Source of the DNA: Gracilaria domingensis
Taxonomy: Eukaryota > Rhodophyta > Florideophyceae > Gracilariales > Gracilariaceae
DNA: 64,000 nucleotides
Assembly (NCBI GenBank): GCA_022539475.1
Contig: VCMS01000159.1
Coordinates: forward strand, 1-64,000
Reading direction: 5' to 3'
A program made the position numbers and the translations under genes. The notes beneath the pieces were generated by a model. The model was given only the letters and a program-made list of their open reading frames with translations, did not search any database and was not told where the DNA came from. Numbering within the stretch: the stretch's first letter is position 1; every line of letters begins with the position of its first letter. Of this stretch, positions 1 to 10,956 are shown piece after piece.

Positions 1-758
1 GGCATTTATAGTGGCACTCCTCGCGCCGTGCACATTTGCCGGGCATTTATTAGTGGCACCCTGATTCGGTTCTTTTTTAAACTACTATAATAAATCTAGG
101 GTTGGCGAGACCATACCACGTGCATTATCATGGCGCCCTGCACGGCAGAGAGTCATGTGGCCACGTGGCTTACCTGTGCGCGCCTCTTGTGGCTCTATTT
201 AATCTCTGCTCGGCTGGGCTTGCTCGCGCCGTCCCGCTCCCTACGCCGCCCTTCCTCAACAATGTCTGTTCAGACCGGCGCTTTCGATGGGGAGGCCAGC
301 ACCGGTCCCCACTCCGTCATCGACGTCGACCCGAAGGGGACACGGCGCTGGAGAACGGCGTCGTCGAGGACAAGGTGCCCGCGTCGGGTGCCGTCATTGC
401 TGGCACCGTTGCGGGCACGGGTGGTGGTGGACCGGCTGGGGGCGGGAGACACTTGTCCCCCCGTGATGCGATGAGGGAGGTGAACACGTGGCTTCTTCGC
501 TCGTGTAGCTGCGAACGCTACGCGGAGGACATCGTGCGCGATATCTTGACTTTGGCCCCGCCAACGTACGTGCGGGGCCTGAGAGACGGGATGCGGTTCG
601 CTATGCATTGCTTCAAGCTTGCAAAGGCAGGGGAAGCTGCAACTGCCGCTCTAGTTCGCGACATGGACGCATACTTATCCCATTAAACTCTTTCTTTCTT
701 TTTTTTCTTTGTCTACTGTTCTGTATTTCTTGCCCGCTTGCGGGTTTCCTGACTCACA
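1..758 (-). repeat. Gypsy-1 3' LTR (left copy, runs off the window)
   Basis: This segment matches 16088-16836 almost base for base and the match stops at GACTCACA in both copies (751-758 and 16829-16836). An end in CA is what an LTR should have. It lies just beyond the integrase end of the Gypsy-1 coding region, as a 3' LTR should. It contains short repeats of the type GGGCATT-TAGTGGCAC. A plus-strand reading frame crosses it, antisense to the element; that frame is open in the right copy and interrupted in this one. Confidence 0.75.
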
Positions 759-876
759 CACCACCAACCCAAACGACGCTACGCCCGTCGTCGAAAGTAC
801 TGATCTAGTTCTCGATGGTATAATGGAAAAGGAAGGGCATCGCCATCTTCTCTGGGTCGGGGATGTAGCTGAGTAT

Positions 877-3800
877 CTAAGCGATTCCTATGCGAGCATA
901 GTGCGAAATATGGTCCTGAGTCTCTTGTATGTAGAGTTGCGATTCTGGGAGATGCCCATGCAAGGAGACTGCATGGTAGTAAAGATATACCACGAATTCT
1001 GGCTTGATATTACTGCCGTAGTTCTGGTGCACACGTCGAAATAATGTTCTTAAGATAGATCCTCCTCTACGACTCAATAACGGGCCTGAGATTGAGAACA
1101 GGTCGAGTGAGGCATGCGTCAGCGTCCAGGTAACCCTTTCCACCTCTGGGATAGAGACGTTCAAAGGGATAAGCCATGAATGTATGCTTTTCCCTCCAAT
1201 GATAAAGTGACACGAGATATTGGGTGCAATGAGGATACTGTAGTCAACGCGGTGTGGCATTACAGTGATCTGAGTGGAATATGGGGCAGGGGTGTCTTCG
1301 CCTTCCGTAATAGTGGCTACCACCTCGTCCTGCAGATGAACTGGTCGGCGGTGATACCGCTTGAGCCGGCGGGCGTGGACTCCTTCTCTAGTGTAGCGAT
1401 TATGAGGGGATACTAGGACATATCGGGGGTGCCTGGCTTTAACCACCTTACAGGGTCCGTAGAATTTTGACTGAAAGGCAGGCCACTTCACGTTGGGGTT
1501 CAGAGCCTTCCCATGTATCACCAAGACTTCATCACCGACGTTGAACCGGTGCCCGGACTTGGGGTCGTCTTGTCGATTGGGTTGAGATAGAACTCTGGAA
1601 GATCTGCCTGCGGAATTTGCCAGTAGTTCATGATGACGATTAGTGGGGGTTGGATCTACCATGAGCGGGGGTAGGTCGTCTGAGCTCATTCGTGGGACTG
1701 TGCCATACATGAGCTCAAAAGGAGAAAACCCGTCACCCAACCGGCGCCTCCTGTATCCGTAAAGTATCTGCTCGAGAGCTTCATCCCATTCTTGTCCCTC
1801 ATTGAAGATCGTCTTGGCAATCGATTTTTCTGATGGTTCCAACCATCCTTTCAGCACGGCCATTAGACATAGATTCATAGGCCATGGTGGGCTTGAGGAA
1901 TATCTTCTTACTCTCCATGTATGCCTCGACTGCCTTGGCTTTGAAAGAACTGAAGTTGTCGGAGACGATCGTCAGCGGGGGATCAAACGGGGAAACCATA
2001 TAAGATCGAACAAAGTGAATGACGGTGGTAGAGGTCTGATTACCGTAGGCCGCGGCAATAAGCCATCCTGTTATGTGTTCTACGCCAATCAGAGCAAAAC
2101 GGTTGCCATTTCTGGTAGCCGGAAGAGGACCGGCGAAGTTCACAGAGAATGTATGAAATAGTCCAGTCAATGGGGCTCTTTGTCCTGGCCGCTACTTAAG
2201 CAGGGGTGTTGTGAACTGACACCCATCACAACTGCGAACATATGAAACGATGTCGGGGTACATTCCAGACCACCAGAATCGGAACTGGACCAGATCCTTA
2301 GTAGCCTCCAAGTCCCAATGTCCTATGTCATCATCAAAGGATGAGAGAATGCCACGGCGCTTGCTTACAGAGGGTAACACTCTTAATCCTTTCTTGGTAC
2401 GGCGGTGGAGGAGACCTTCCCAAAGGAAGAACTTCTTCGCATTCCTCTTAATCAAAGCGCGGATCTTAGGGTCTTCTTCAGGAAAAGAAAAGGCGGCAAG
2501 GTACAACTTGATGTGTGCGCAGAAGGGCTCCAAGTCATAGACTTCGTGCGTCGCATTCAGTACAACAGACACTTCATCATCCGGCTCCGGCGGATCCCCA
2601 ACGGCAAAGCGAGAGAGATAGTCGGCAGCCAGATTCTTGTCGCCAGATCTATAGACTATGACGAACTCGTATTCCGCCAGCAGTTCCATCCATCGGGCTG
2701 GGCACCCGTGAATGTCCTTCTTTTGGAATGCATACTTTAGAGCTTGATGGTCCGTAACAAGCTCAAAGAGGAGACCTCCGAGCAGATACATGCGAAACTT
2801 CTTCAAGGCAAAGACCACGGCTAGGGCCTTCTTTTTGCAAGTAGAATACTTTCGCTCGGCGGCATTAAGCGTGCGACTGGCAAATTGAATTGGGTGATAC
2901 ATTCCGTCCTCTTTCTTTTGTGACAGAACGGCACCAAGCGCGACTGAAGAAGCATCGGTTTCAACTCTAAAAGGCTTCTCAAAGTCGGGAAATGCCAAGA
3001 CCGGCGGGGATACTATCTTTCCCTTTAGATCATTAAACGGGGTTTTCATCTCTTTGGTGAAATTCAGCTTTCCCTTCCCTGTAGTGGCAGCATGCAGTAC
3101 TGCTGACGTATCCGCGAAATCCTTTATGAACCTTCGATAATAACTGGCTAGACCGAGAAAACTTCGGAGCTCGGTTACCGTCGAGGGTTCGGAAGCCTTT
3201 TGGATGACGTCGATCTTGTCTTGATCAACCGAAGTGCCTTCCTTGTTGATGACGTTACCAAGCAGTTTGATACGGGGCTGTGCGAAATCACATTTGGATA
3301 TCTTTATCTTCAGACCATGACTTGCAAGGATCTCGAGCACCCTGGTTAGGTGGTACAAATGTTCTTCCAGGCTTCTCGAGAAGATGAAAACGTCGTCTAT
3401 ATAGACGCGAGCAAACTCTACCCCGTGAAGGACCGCGTCCATCATCCTTTGAAACGTGGCTGGGGCATTCATGAGACCAAAAGACATGACTTCAAACTGG
3501 AAGGTTCCCTGACGACAAACGAAAGTCGTCATTTCTTTGCAGTCAGGGGCCATGCGCACCTGCCAGTATCCGTAGAAAAGGTCTAGGGTCGTGAAGAACG
3601 AACAACCACCCAAATCGTCAAAGATCTGTTCCATGTTTGGTAGGGGCTACCTGTCAAGCGTCATGACATGGTTCAGACCCCGATAGTCGACACAGAACCG
3701 GGGCTTTCCATCCTTTTTTATGTGCGATGACAACTGGAAAGGACCAAGGAGAGGTGGACGGCTTGATGATCCCGGCGGACAACATTTTGTCGACCTCTTT

Positions 3801-4100
3801 CCGAACAACGTCGTCATGCTTTGGGGGTAGCCTCTGGACCTTTGAATGAATTGGGGTCTCGACACTGAGGTCAAACTTGTGCGTTACCGGAACGTCAGAG
3901 GGCCTAAGATCATACAAGGACCATGCTATGACATTCAAGTTATCCAGAACAGCGAGGAGGTCCACCCGTATATCTCTTGGGAGATGAGAGATCCGTTCTA
4001 GAATCACCTCCTCCTTGTTGGTGTCGGGGGCGGTAATCACGTCGGGCGAGTGTGCGACCGAGTGAATCTTGCGCAATTGGATCTTGCAGAGAATACTCAA
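877..4100 (-). mobile_element. Gypsy-1 pol region: reverse transcriptase, RNase H, integrase
   Basis: This is the polymerase part of Gypsy-1 and would copy the RNA into DNA and integrate it. Reading leftward, the reverse transcriptase fingers and palm come first, with the active-site run VYIDDVFIFS near 3400. RNase H follows, with a TDASSVALGAVL block near 2945. Next is the integrase zinc-binding region, ending in CDGCQ near 2215. The integrase core begins with VNFAGPLPATRNG near 2140 and continues into the frame that ends at 877. The extreme C-terminal part, after about residue 200 of the last frame, looks like unconstrained translation and I assign it no function. The region is a fossil, broken in several places. 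Confidence 0.8.
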
Positions 4101-4523
4101 TGTCCTGTGCTGGGCACGTAGGCTCGGCTACAACTTCTTCGTCGCGGCTTGGGTCTTGTGAATGTTCATCATCTCCCGTGGTCTGGGTGTCGATTTCGTC
4201 CGGAGGTAGTTCTTTTTCAAATGCTATGACATAACCGCCGGAGTCGTCGTCCTCCAGCATTCCTACGCGGTTGAGCGGTAGGTTCTGTGCTTCTAGATGA
4301 GGGGGATGCGCGGGTGACGGTAATGGATGTCGCAATTGAACCCGCACGTCCAAGAAGTCAGTAACTGACTGGCCTTCGGCTAAAGGAAGCAGAACTACTT
4401 CGTCTCTGATCGGGATAGTAAGGACAGGGTCGCGGTAGAGTGGTGAGCCAATGAGGTCTACTTCCTCCGGTGAGGAGTCATCCTGATCGTCACTACCGTC
4501 TGGGAACTCCGTCGGGCTTTCAT

Positions 4524-7029
4524 CTACGGGCCCACGTCAGGAGACCGGACTTCACTGTCCTCGCTGGCGTTATTAGCCCTGGGTGCAATACTTGTAAGAA
4601 TCACGACATTCACATCTTCTGGCTGTACGCTGGTATCCGTAGACTCGCTCTGGAGGAAGGAGGGATTGGGTCCGGACCTTTCTTCGATAAGGAGATCTGC
4701 CTGCACTTCTTCCTCCGCGTCTTCGAATCGTCGATCCTCGTCATCATCATACTGGGAGATCAGCTGGGGTTGCTGACGCCGTGCTGGTCCGACTGCCACC
4801 CTTTCTCCCTCTGAAGGAATCCGTGGGCCATTGGGTCCGGCAATATGCACATTATTTGCATGAGGGTTCTCCCCACGCTCTGCGGTCAAACTATCCAGAT
4901 GGATCTGAGTCCCGATGGTACGCCAGGTGAAGTTAGGGCCGTTGGAATCTTCATCCTGAGTCGGTCGACGGGCTTGGACAGATGCTTGGGGTCCTTCGGA
5001 CGGTCCGGCTCTGGTAGGCTGTGCTGTCACATCGGCTGGTTCTTCCTGACCATCGTCTTCTTCTTCGCCATCCTGGGATCCTGCTTCCGCATCCCTTTCC
5101 ATTACTGCCACTAAGGTCACTTCGGCGCCACCAGGGGTTCGCTGCTTTGGAAAGGGGAGGTTAGCAAAGTCCTCCGACTCGTCTTCAGAGTCAGACGGGA
5201 TAGCATCAGAGTCTGACGTAAAATCTTCGCTATCTGTCTCAGACAACGGGACAAATGCTTCTAATCCGGAACGATCGGAGTCGAGTCCTATAACGACGTG
5301 CTTCTTGTTGTAACTCATGGTGACTTCTTGTGTGCCAAGATCGATACAGACATGCAGCTTTTCTAGCGTGGGGTTCCCGATGATTACATCGAAGGGGGGC
5401 TTCTCGATAACAAGAAACTCGAGGGATACTCGGAGGTCATCGAACCTTACAGGAACGCCCTCTAGAGTACCACGAATGCGGGCAACATTGCCATCAGCTA
5501 CTTTAATCGTCCTCTCAGTGGGTTTTGGTGTCAGTAGCAGATGGTCCGCTAGTTTTGCTGACATTAGATTCGGGACAGCGCCCGAGTCCAAAAGGGCTTG
5601 GGTCATGGTCCCATAGACTGTAATAGACACAACCTTAAGACGAGAGTTTACACGCTCGACCTGGGCCGCATTGACCTTTCTGGTCGTTGAACGGCCAGAG
5701 ATGATCCAACGCAGATTTTTCTTGGCCGCATCGGCATCCCCGCGAATGAGTTGACCGAATGTGAGCCCGGTCGGGGCATTCGCGAGCTCCTCCATCACGT
5801 TGTACTTTCCGGCGTGCTCCTGGAGCATTGACTTACCAGAGAGCTTCTTTGTGGAGGCCTTCTTTGGCTCGCCGGATCGATTACGCGTAGCTGAGCGAAT
5901 CAAGCGAAATGGGGTGTCGCTTACTGGGTTCAGAATCTCCTTGACACCAACCCGATGTTCCAGGCGGGCCTGCTTTGGCAATGGGGCGCCATCAGCGGCT
6001 CGTTTTGCCATCGCTACAGTTTTGCAATCCTGAAGGTCATCCTCGGTGACTACAGAAACTTGGTTGGGTTTGGGAACTTCCGGGGCTTCTTTCTGATTTT
6101 CGGCATCGAAACGGACCTTCTTTTCCGAATGGCGCTTCCAACACGTTGCGATGGAATGCCCCATCTTTCCACAGCCCCCACAACGCGTATCGCGATGCGG
6201 ATTCTGTGGACAGCGAGTAGAAAAGTGACCAGGCTTCTGACAGTAGCCACAAACTTGCTCTCCATCAGCCTTCGGAGGTGGTCCTGACTTCTTCTTCATC
6301 AAGAGAGTGAGTTCTGCAAGCTGATTAGCTAGCTGATCCACCTTGTCTGCAGTGGGATCCCCTATCAGAAGGGTCGACGGGCTTCCTTTGTAACACTCTC
6401 TTCGGAGGAGGCATAAACGCCAGTGAACCGCCTGCTCCGAGGGCCTTCTTGCCGGCCACAAAGGATTTGATGAGATCTTTCAACGACTTATAGTCGCTTG
6501 CTCCGCGGAATATTACAAACTGAGCTAAGTCTGCGTACTCCATAACTGCTTTACGGAGAAGGCCGAACTTGGCCTTCGCATTGAAATCGGCCTTGTCGAA
6601 GCAATCGTCCAAGCGCTGGAGGGAACCAAGAAGATCACCGTAGTCCAAACGGGCAGTCACAGCTTCTCGGATATACTCCTCGTGTTCCTCAGCAGCGCCA
6701 AAGCCATCGAGCAAGGACTTCTTAACTGATATGTAGTTGACCGCGTTCGGGGTGAGCACGCCATCTACAGAGAAATTATTATAATAATGATCGAAGGCCT
6801 CACCACTTAGGAAGCCCAAGATTTCGGAGGAACGCTCCTCATCAGACTTTCCACGGGTGGCAACGTTCTCGAAGAAAAAGAGAAATCGACGAACATCGGA
6901 ATTGTATCCGTCGAAAAGAGGCGTCGAGGTGTCCATAGTATCGGGGCCAAGGGCACCTCGGCGAGAGTACCATGAAAACACCATTTTGGTGATGGCGTCG
7001 GCGGTTACAGCCAAAGCAGGCAAAAACAA
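4524..7029 (-). mobile_element. Gypsy-1 gag and aspartic protease region
   Basis: This is the capsid/nucleocapsid part followed by the protease. Two CCHC zinc knuckles lie close together near 6130-6260 (CGYCQKPGHFSTRC, then CGGCGKMGHSIATC), which identifies nucleocapsid. The aspartic protease signature LLDSGAVPN is near 5590 and is followed by a typical flap and a second half containing DVIIGNP near 5370. After the protease comes a long acidic, Ser/Asp/Glu-rich spacer before reverse transcriptase. The capsid part begins near 7029 just downstream of the leader ORF. The region is a fossil with a few interruptions. Confidence 0.75.
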
Positions 7030-7236
7030 TAAAAATAAAGTTTGCTCTCATAGAGTAGCAGTCCAATCGAACGAAGAAGCACTAGCCAAATATAAGCTTA
7101 CGTAGATAGAGTGCGGCAGAAGCCAAACAACACAAGCACCAACACAAGAACAGAAGAGGGATACCAAACAATAGACAAAAAAATAAGGAAGAACAAACAA
7201 AGATGATATATGTAATGAGATATGAATAGAAATGTG

Positions 7237-7765
7237 TCACAATTGGGCATTGAAAAGAGAAAGCTGTGCTCTAAAAGATAGTGTTGTTCTTCTTTCTAAG
7301 TGTCGCACGATGACGGTGGCTCCTGTAGTGGACGCGCAGATCGTGGGCTTCAGAGAACCGGATGTCGCAAGCCTTGCAGTGAATGTCCAGCTCGGTGTAG
7401 TTTGCATGGCGCAAAGCTCTGCGATGGCGACGGCCGGCTTGATGGACTTCAAGCTGACGCTGGCTCTAGACCTTGATGTCACAGACACCACAGCGTTTGA
7501 AGATTCGCTTACGCGGAGGAAAGTTACGACGGCGCTTCTCCTTCTGAGTGGCTACGCGAAAGATGGAGCGCTTGCGTGGCCCGTCAAGAGGCTGCACAGC
7601 CGACTTCTTTATCTGCGGAACGGGATCGGGGACTTCTTCTAGACGCTCGTCCGGGTCAACCACGGACGAATACTCGCTGGGTGAAACGAAAGACCTTGGC
7701 ACTTGATGTGAAACAAACAAGAAGTTAGTAGTCACACAAAATGCCAAAAGAGCAGCTGAGAACAA
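7237..7765 (-). mobile_element. Gypsy-1 leader ORF with two C2H2 zinc fingers
   Basis: Upstream of gag lies a small basic reading region, not part of the standard Ty3/Gypsy plan. It contains two C2H2 units of the spacing C-x2-C-x(12)-H-x5-H, resembling U1/matrin-type fingers. One starts CGVCDIKV near 7490. The other starts CKACDIRF near 7370 and ends HYRSHRH. A Lys/Arg-rich stretch (EKRRRNFPPRKRIFKR) precedes them. Such fingers bind RNA or DNA in known proteins; here an RNA-packaging or regulatory role is only a guess. A leader ORF of the same design occurs in Gypsy-2. This copy is broken. Confidence 0.55.
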
Positions 7766-7769
7766 CTTA

Positions 7770-8200
7770 CTCTTGAACGATTGCCTCAGGGCCGTAGGTT
7801 AATAGAAACCTTACGCCGTATCACACAGTGTGTCTAGCAACAACAGGTGCAAAGCAACACTATGTGAGGAACGGAATCGCAACGCGAAAGAACCAGTGAA
7901 ACCAGAGTCTAAGGCCGACAAGAGAAGCAAGGGAACAGATGTAGGCAGGAGAGGCCCGCACAACGACGAAGGAACGGAGAGGAACAACAACAAAGACAAC
8001 CGCGGCCGGTAGAAACGGGAGAAAACGATAACGAGAACAACGACAACAAAGAGAACCACCACGGCGAAGAGGGAGAGACGGGGAACCAAGAAGAACGGAT
8101 TTCGGGAGAGAGAGGCACGCCCGCACAACGCTAACCCAACGTTAGGGTAGTACGGACGCTTTGCCGACTCACACGAGACGAGCCCAGAGGAGGGGCTGTG
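7770..8200. other. Gypsy-1 5' leader / untranslated region
   Basis: About 430 bases lie between the zinc-finger ORF and the presumed inner edge of the right-hand (5') LTR. The plus strand is rich in GAA and ACAAC runs. Nothing here looks like a gene. I could not fix a primer-binding site, so the LTR edge near 8200 (first TGTGTGAGTAGC) is a guess. Confidence 0.4.
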
Positions 8201-8750
8201 TGAGTAGCAGGGAACGTTGTGGGCGGTGAGACCAAGCCGACAAACGGGGAGAGCGAGAGAGGTTGAGGATGGGGGAATAAGGTTGAGACGACAAAGAGGA
8301 AAAGAGATAAGGAGTGTGGGTGGGAGGAGGTCGTCGAAGGGGAAGTGGTCTGGCCGGAGTTAAGTCGGAGGCGACTGCTCCGGCCCTTTTCATAGTGCTC
8401 TCTATCCTAAAATATGGGCTACAAGTCGTCGTTTTCAATCCCGCCAATAAATTTGCGTTGCATGTACAATTATGGCCCTTTGCCCAATAACTGTCGGGTT
8501 ATGGACGGTCTAGTACGTTACATGCCGATGGGTTGGTGATTTCGTAATCGGGTTTTGAGCGTGGCAGAATTTGGTGAGCCACTTAACCTAGATTTGGGTT
8601 CCGAACCACTATGCAAAACCTAGGGTTCTTGAGATTGTGCCACGCGCATTACACTGGCATCTCCTCGTGGCGGTGCATATTTTGCAACGGGCATTCTAGT
8701 GGCCCCTCCTCGCGGCGGTGCATATTTTGCGACGGGCATTATAGTAGCAC
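8200..8750 (-). repeat. Gypsy-1 5' LTR, first part (before the Gypsy-2 insertion)
   Basis: The left edge is uncertain because the matching part of the other LTR is outside the window. The right part (about 8620-8750) carries tandem units built on GGCGGTGCATATTTTGC and GGGCATTATAGTGGCAC. The same units recur at 1-60 and at 16088-16140. The segment stops exactly at 8750, where the Gypsy-2 terminal TGTTAGAACA begins, and the sequence resumes at 16088 as GGCACCTCCTCGCGG. Confidence 0.55.
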
Positions 8751-9278
8751 TGTTAGAACACTGGGTCTGAGGTTGAACAATGGTTGAGAACGTGAACGAT
8801 GGTGACTGCCGAGGAGAGTTCGGGCAGTCGACCAGGGTTTATATGGAGAATCGGACCTTCGAAAATAAGGTCGCTAACGCAGCTTTCTAGAATATCCCTC
8901 AAACTAATGTGTCTATGAGTACTGGCCCTTGCGTCGGAATTAGTGTAGAAACTGTGCGTAGAAATCGACAGTGGAGTCTTCTAGAAGCTTCTAGAAGTTC
9001 CTGCAACGTGTCCATTTGTAGAAGTTCCAGCAAGGCACCGAAACTATGAAGTCAGTCATGACGTCAACTGACGAGGCAGACATCACACGTGACATGTCTT
9101 GGTAACATTATGACAACTAATGTCAAACAAAGACTCTGAGGATCATTAGGGTATCAAATCGGATCGCTAGACCACGGGGAATTCAAAGAAAGCATCAAAA
9201 CATTAAATGACTAACTAAAAGCATAGAAATATAACAAATTCAAATAAAGACATGACCAGAATTAACGAAATCCTAACA
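8751..9278 (-). repeat. Gypsy-2 3' LTR
   Basis: This LTR is 528 bp, beginning TGTTAGAACA and ending ATCCTAACA on the plus strand. It is nearly identical to 15560-16087 and to both LTRs of the element at 53486-55490 (in reverse orientation). It contains a repeated TTCTAGAAGC block and TATATGG in the presumed promoter part. Confidence 0.92.
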
Positions 9279-9300
9279 TCACTTCCCCCATTAAGGAGAG
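9279..9300 (-). promoter_or_regulatory. Gypsy-2 polypurine tract
   Basis: On the minus strand AATGGGGGAAGTGA abuts the 3' LTR, the position and composition expected for the plus-strand DNA primer of an LTR retrotransposon. The related element has AATGCGGGAAGTGA at 54949-54962. Confidence 0.75.
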
Positions 9301-9313
9301 TCGTCCCGACTCG

Positions 9314-9733
9314 TTAGTTGTTGGGCGTACCATTCGGAATAGGATGATTTTGAAACTTTCCTGGAGGGTTAGGAAAGAGAACCATATCGGAACGCGGTTC
9401 AAACGTTATGGAAAGATCAGTATTATCTCCAAATTCCTCGATGTGTAGAATAGCACTTTCAATTGTATTCAAGAATGTATCTCCGGGGTGCGGCGAGAGG
9501 TGACCAAACTGAGATACCAGATAAGAGAATAGGAATAGAACGAACTCTTCATGAATATCTTCAAGTGTGCCATCTTCATAAGCTTTGAATAGCTTTCTTA
9601 GCATGATCGCATTCTCTGGGGTTAGAAATGGTCCTCGAACTTGCAGAAAGGCAAAGCAAATATGACATGAGGCCCATGCAAGACGAAATCTCTCGAAAAG
9701 TTCATCGGTAATACCATCAAACCAGGTAAGCAT
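9314..9733 (-). mobile_element. Gypsy-2 small 3' ORF (139 codons, unknown)
   Basis: After the integrase/chromodomain gene and before the polypurine tract there is a separate 139-codon frame. It is helical and acidic, with a block around ENAIMLRKLFKAYEDGTLED and a Pro/Asn-rich tail ending NHPIPNGTPNN. I see no signal peptide, transmembrane segment or cleavage site, so nothing supports an envelope. The C-terminal two thirds are kept, with few changes, in the short derivative at 54637-54927. Ty3/Gypsy elements with an extra 3' ORF are known, but the function here is unknown. Confidence 0.55.
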
Positions 9734-9861
9734 CCTTCATCCCCCAAGAATTATACGACTGTAGAACTGACTGGCGTTGTCGAGTTGCAGATTGTTCGCG
9801 ATGTTCGGCTGTCCGTTGTTCGTCATTGTTGGTGATGGGTGGTTACTGGGCCCGGAGATGT

Positions 9862-10941
9862 TCAGAGGTAGTGGCTTCTTTTATACTGCTCGAGGAGGTC
9901 AAAACAGTTTTTGAGTTCGGATTCAGGGAGCCACATATTTTCGTGATCGGGATAACCAAGCCATTTGACAAGGTATTCTGACTTGCGTTTCCGTTTTCGA
10001 TGATTAAGAATTGCTTCCACATCATATTTTTCTGTTGCATCAGATAATTGGATGACTGTTGGCTTGGGCTGGGGTCTTCTGAAGGTATTGTCTTCATGGT
10101 ATCTTCTGAATAGTTGGCAATGAAACACGTCATGTATTTTTCTCTGCTTCATGACAGTCCCTATATCAAGTCGAAAGGTTACTGGGCTTACTTGTTCCGT
10201 GATTCTGAATGGACCACAGTACTTGATTCCGAGTTTGTTCCGTGGGCCTGTTTCGTCCATCTTTAGATTCTTTGTCAATAGCATGACGTAGTCACCAACT
10301 TTTAAGTCGCAAGGCGTTCGTTTCCGATTATAGTAGCTTTCTGAGTACTTGCTTATCTTGCTGATTTGGCCCCTAGCAAGCTTGACAGCATTTGAAATAC
10401 TTGTCAGAAACTCAGAGGCGGCTTGATTCTGGGAAGTGATTGCATCCATTGGTAAAACACGTGGTTCCTCTCCGTATGTGAGGAAGAATGGAGTAAATGA
10501 CATGGAAGAATTGACTGAAGAATTGTAAGCAACTTCGAATTGAATGAGGTGTTCATCCCAATTATTCTGCCTGTGGTTGACAAAACATCTGATCATCTCT
10601 TCAATCTTCTTATTCATTACTTCGGTTTGTCCATCTGTCTGTGGGTGATATGCTGATGATGGCTTTAATTTTGTGCCAAGTGATCGAAATACTTCCTTCC
10701 AGAACTTACTCATAAATATTGAATCTCTATCGGATACTATGGAATCAGAAAGTCCATGATGACGATAGATATTCTCCAGATATAACTTGGCTGTTTCTAC
10801 AGCAGTGACATTCTTGGTTGTGGGAATGATGCGTATAAGTTTCGAAAGGCGATCGACTACTACATATATGGCACTGTTTCCAGACTTAGTTCGTGGAAGT
10901 GGAGTAATGAAATCCATTGTGATCTGAGACCACTTCTTCAA
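9862..10941 (-). mobile_element. Gypsy-2 integrase core and chromodomain
   Basis: This is the integrase catalytic core of a chromovirus. It starts with MDFITPLPRTKSGNSAIYVV and carries the second catalytic region SDRDSIFMSKFW and the Glu-containing SSAYHPQTDGQTEVMNK. A GPY/F-like stretch (KLGIKYCGPFRI) follows. The last 55 residues form a chromodomain: VEAILNHRKRKRKSEYLVKW, then LGYPDHENMWLPESEL. In chromoviruses this domain guides integration to marked chromatin. The zinc-binding H2C2 part lies at the end of the preceding segment. Confidence 0.9.
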
Positions 10942-10956
10942 TGGGGGTTCTAATGG

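Noticed and set aside
80-100. Telomere-like CTAGGGTT words (also 8630 and 16170)
   Set aside because: They are isolated single units within the LTR, not tandem arrays.
877-1400. An envelope-like domain at the end of the Gypsy-1 pol frame
   Set aside because: No signal peptide, cleavage site or convincing membrane segment; the sequence reads like unconstrained translation.
7811-8128. Three overlapping minus-strand frames rich in Leu/Val/Phe
   Set aside because: They mirror the GAAC/ACAAC-rich plus strand of an untranslated leader; several frames are open at once, which indicates biased composition rather than coding.
9314-9733. An env gene in Gypsy-2
   Set aside because: The 139-residue product has no hydrophobic segments and is too short.
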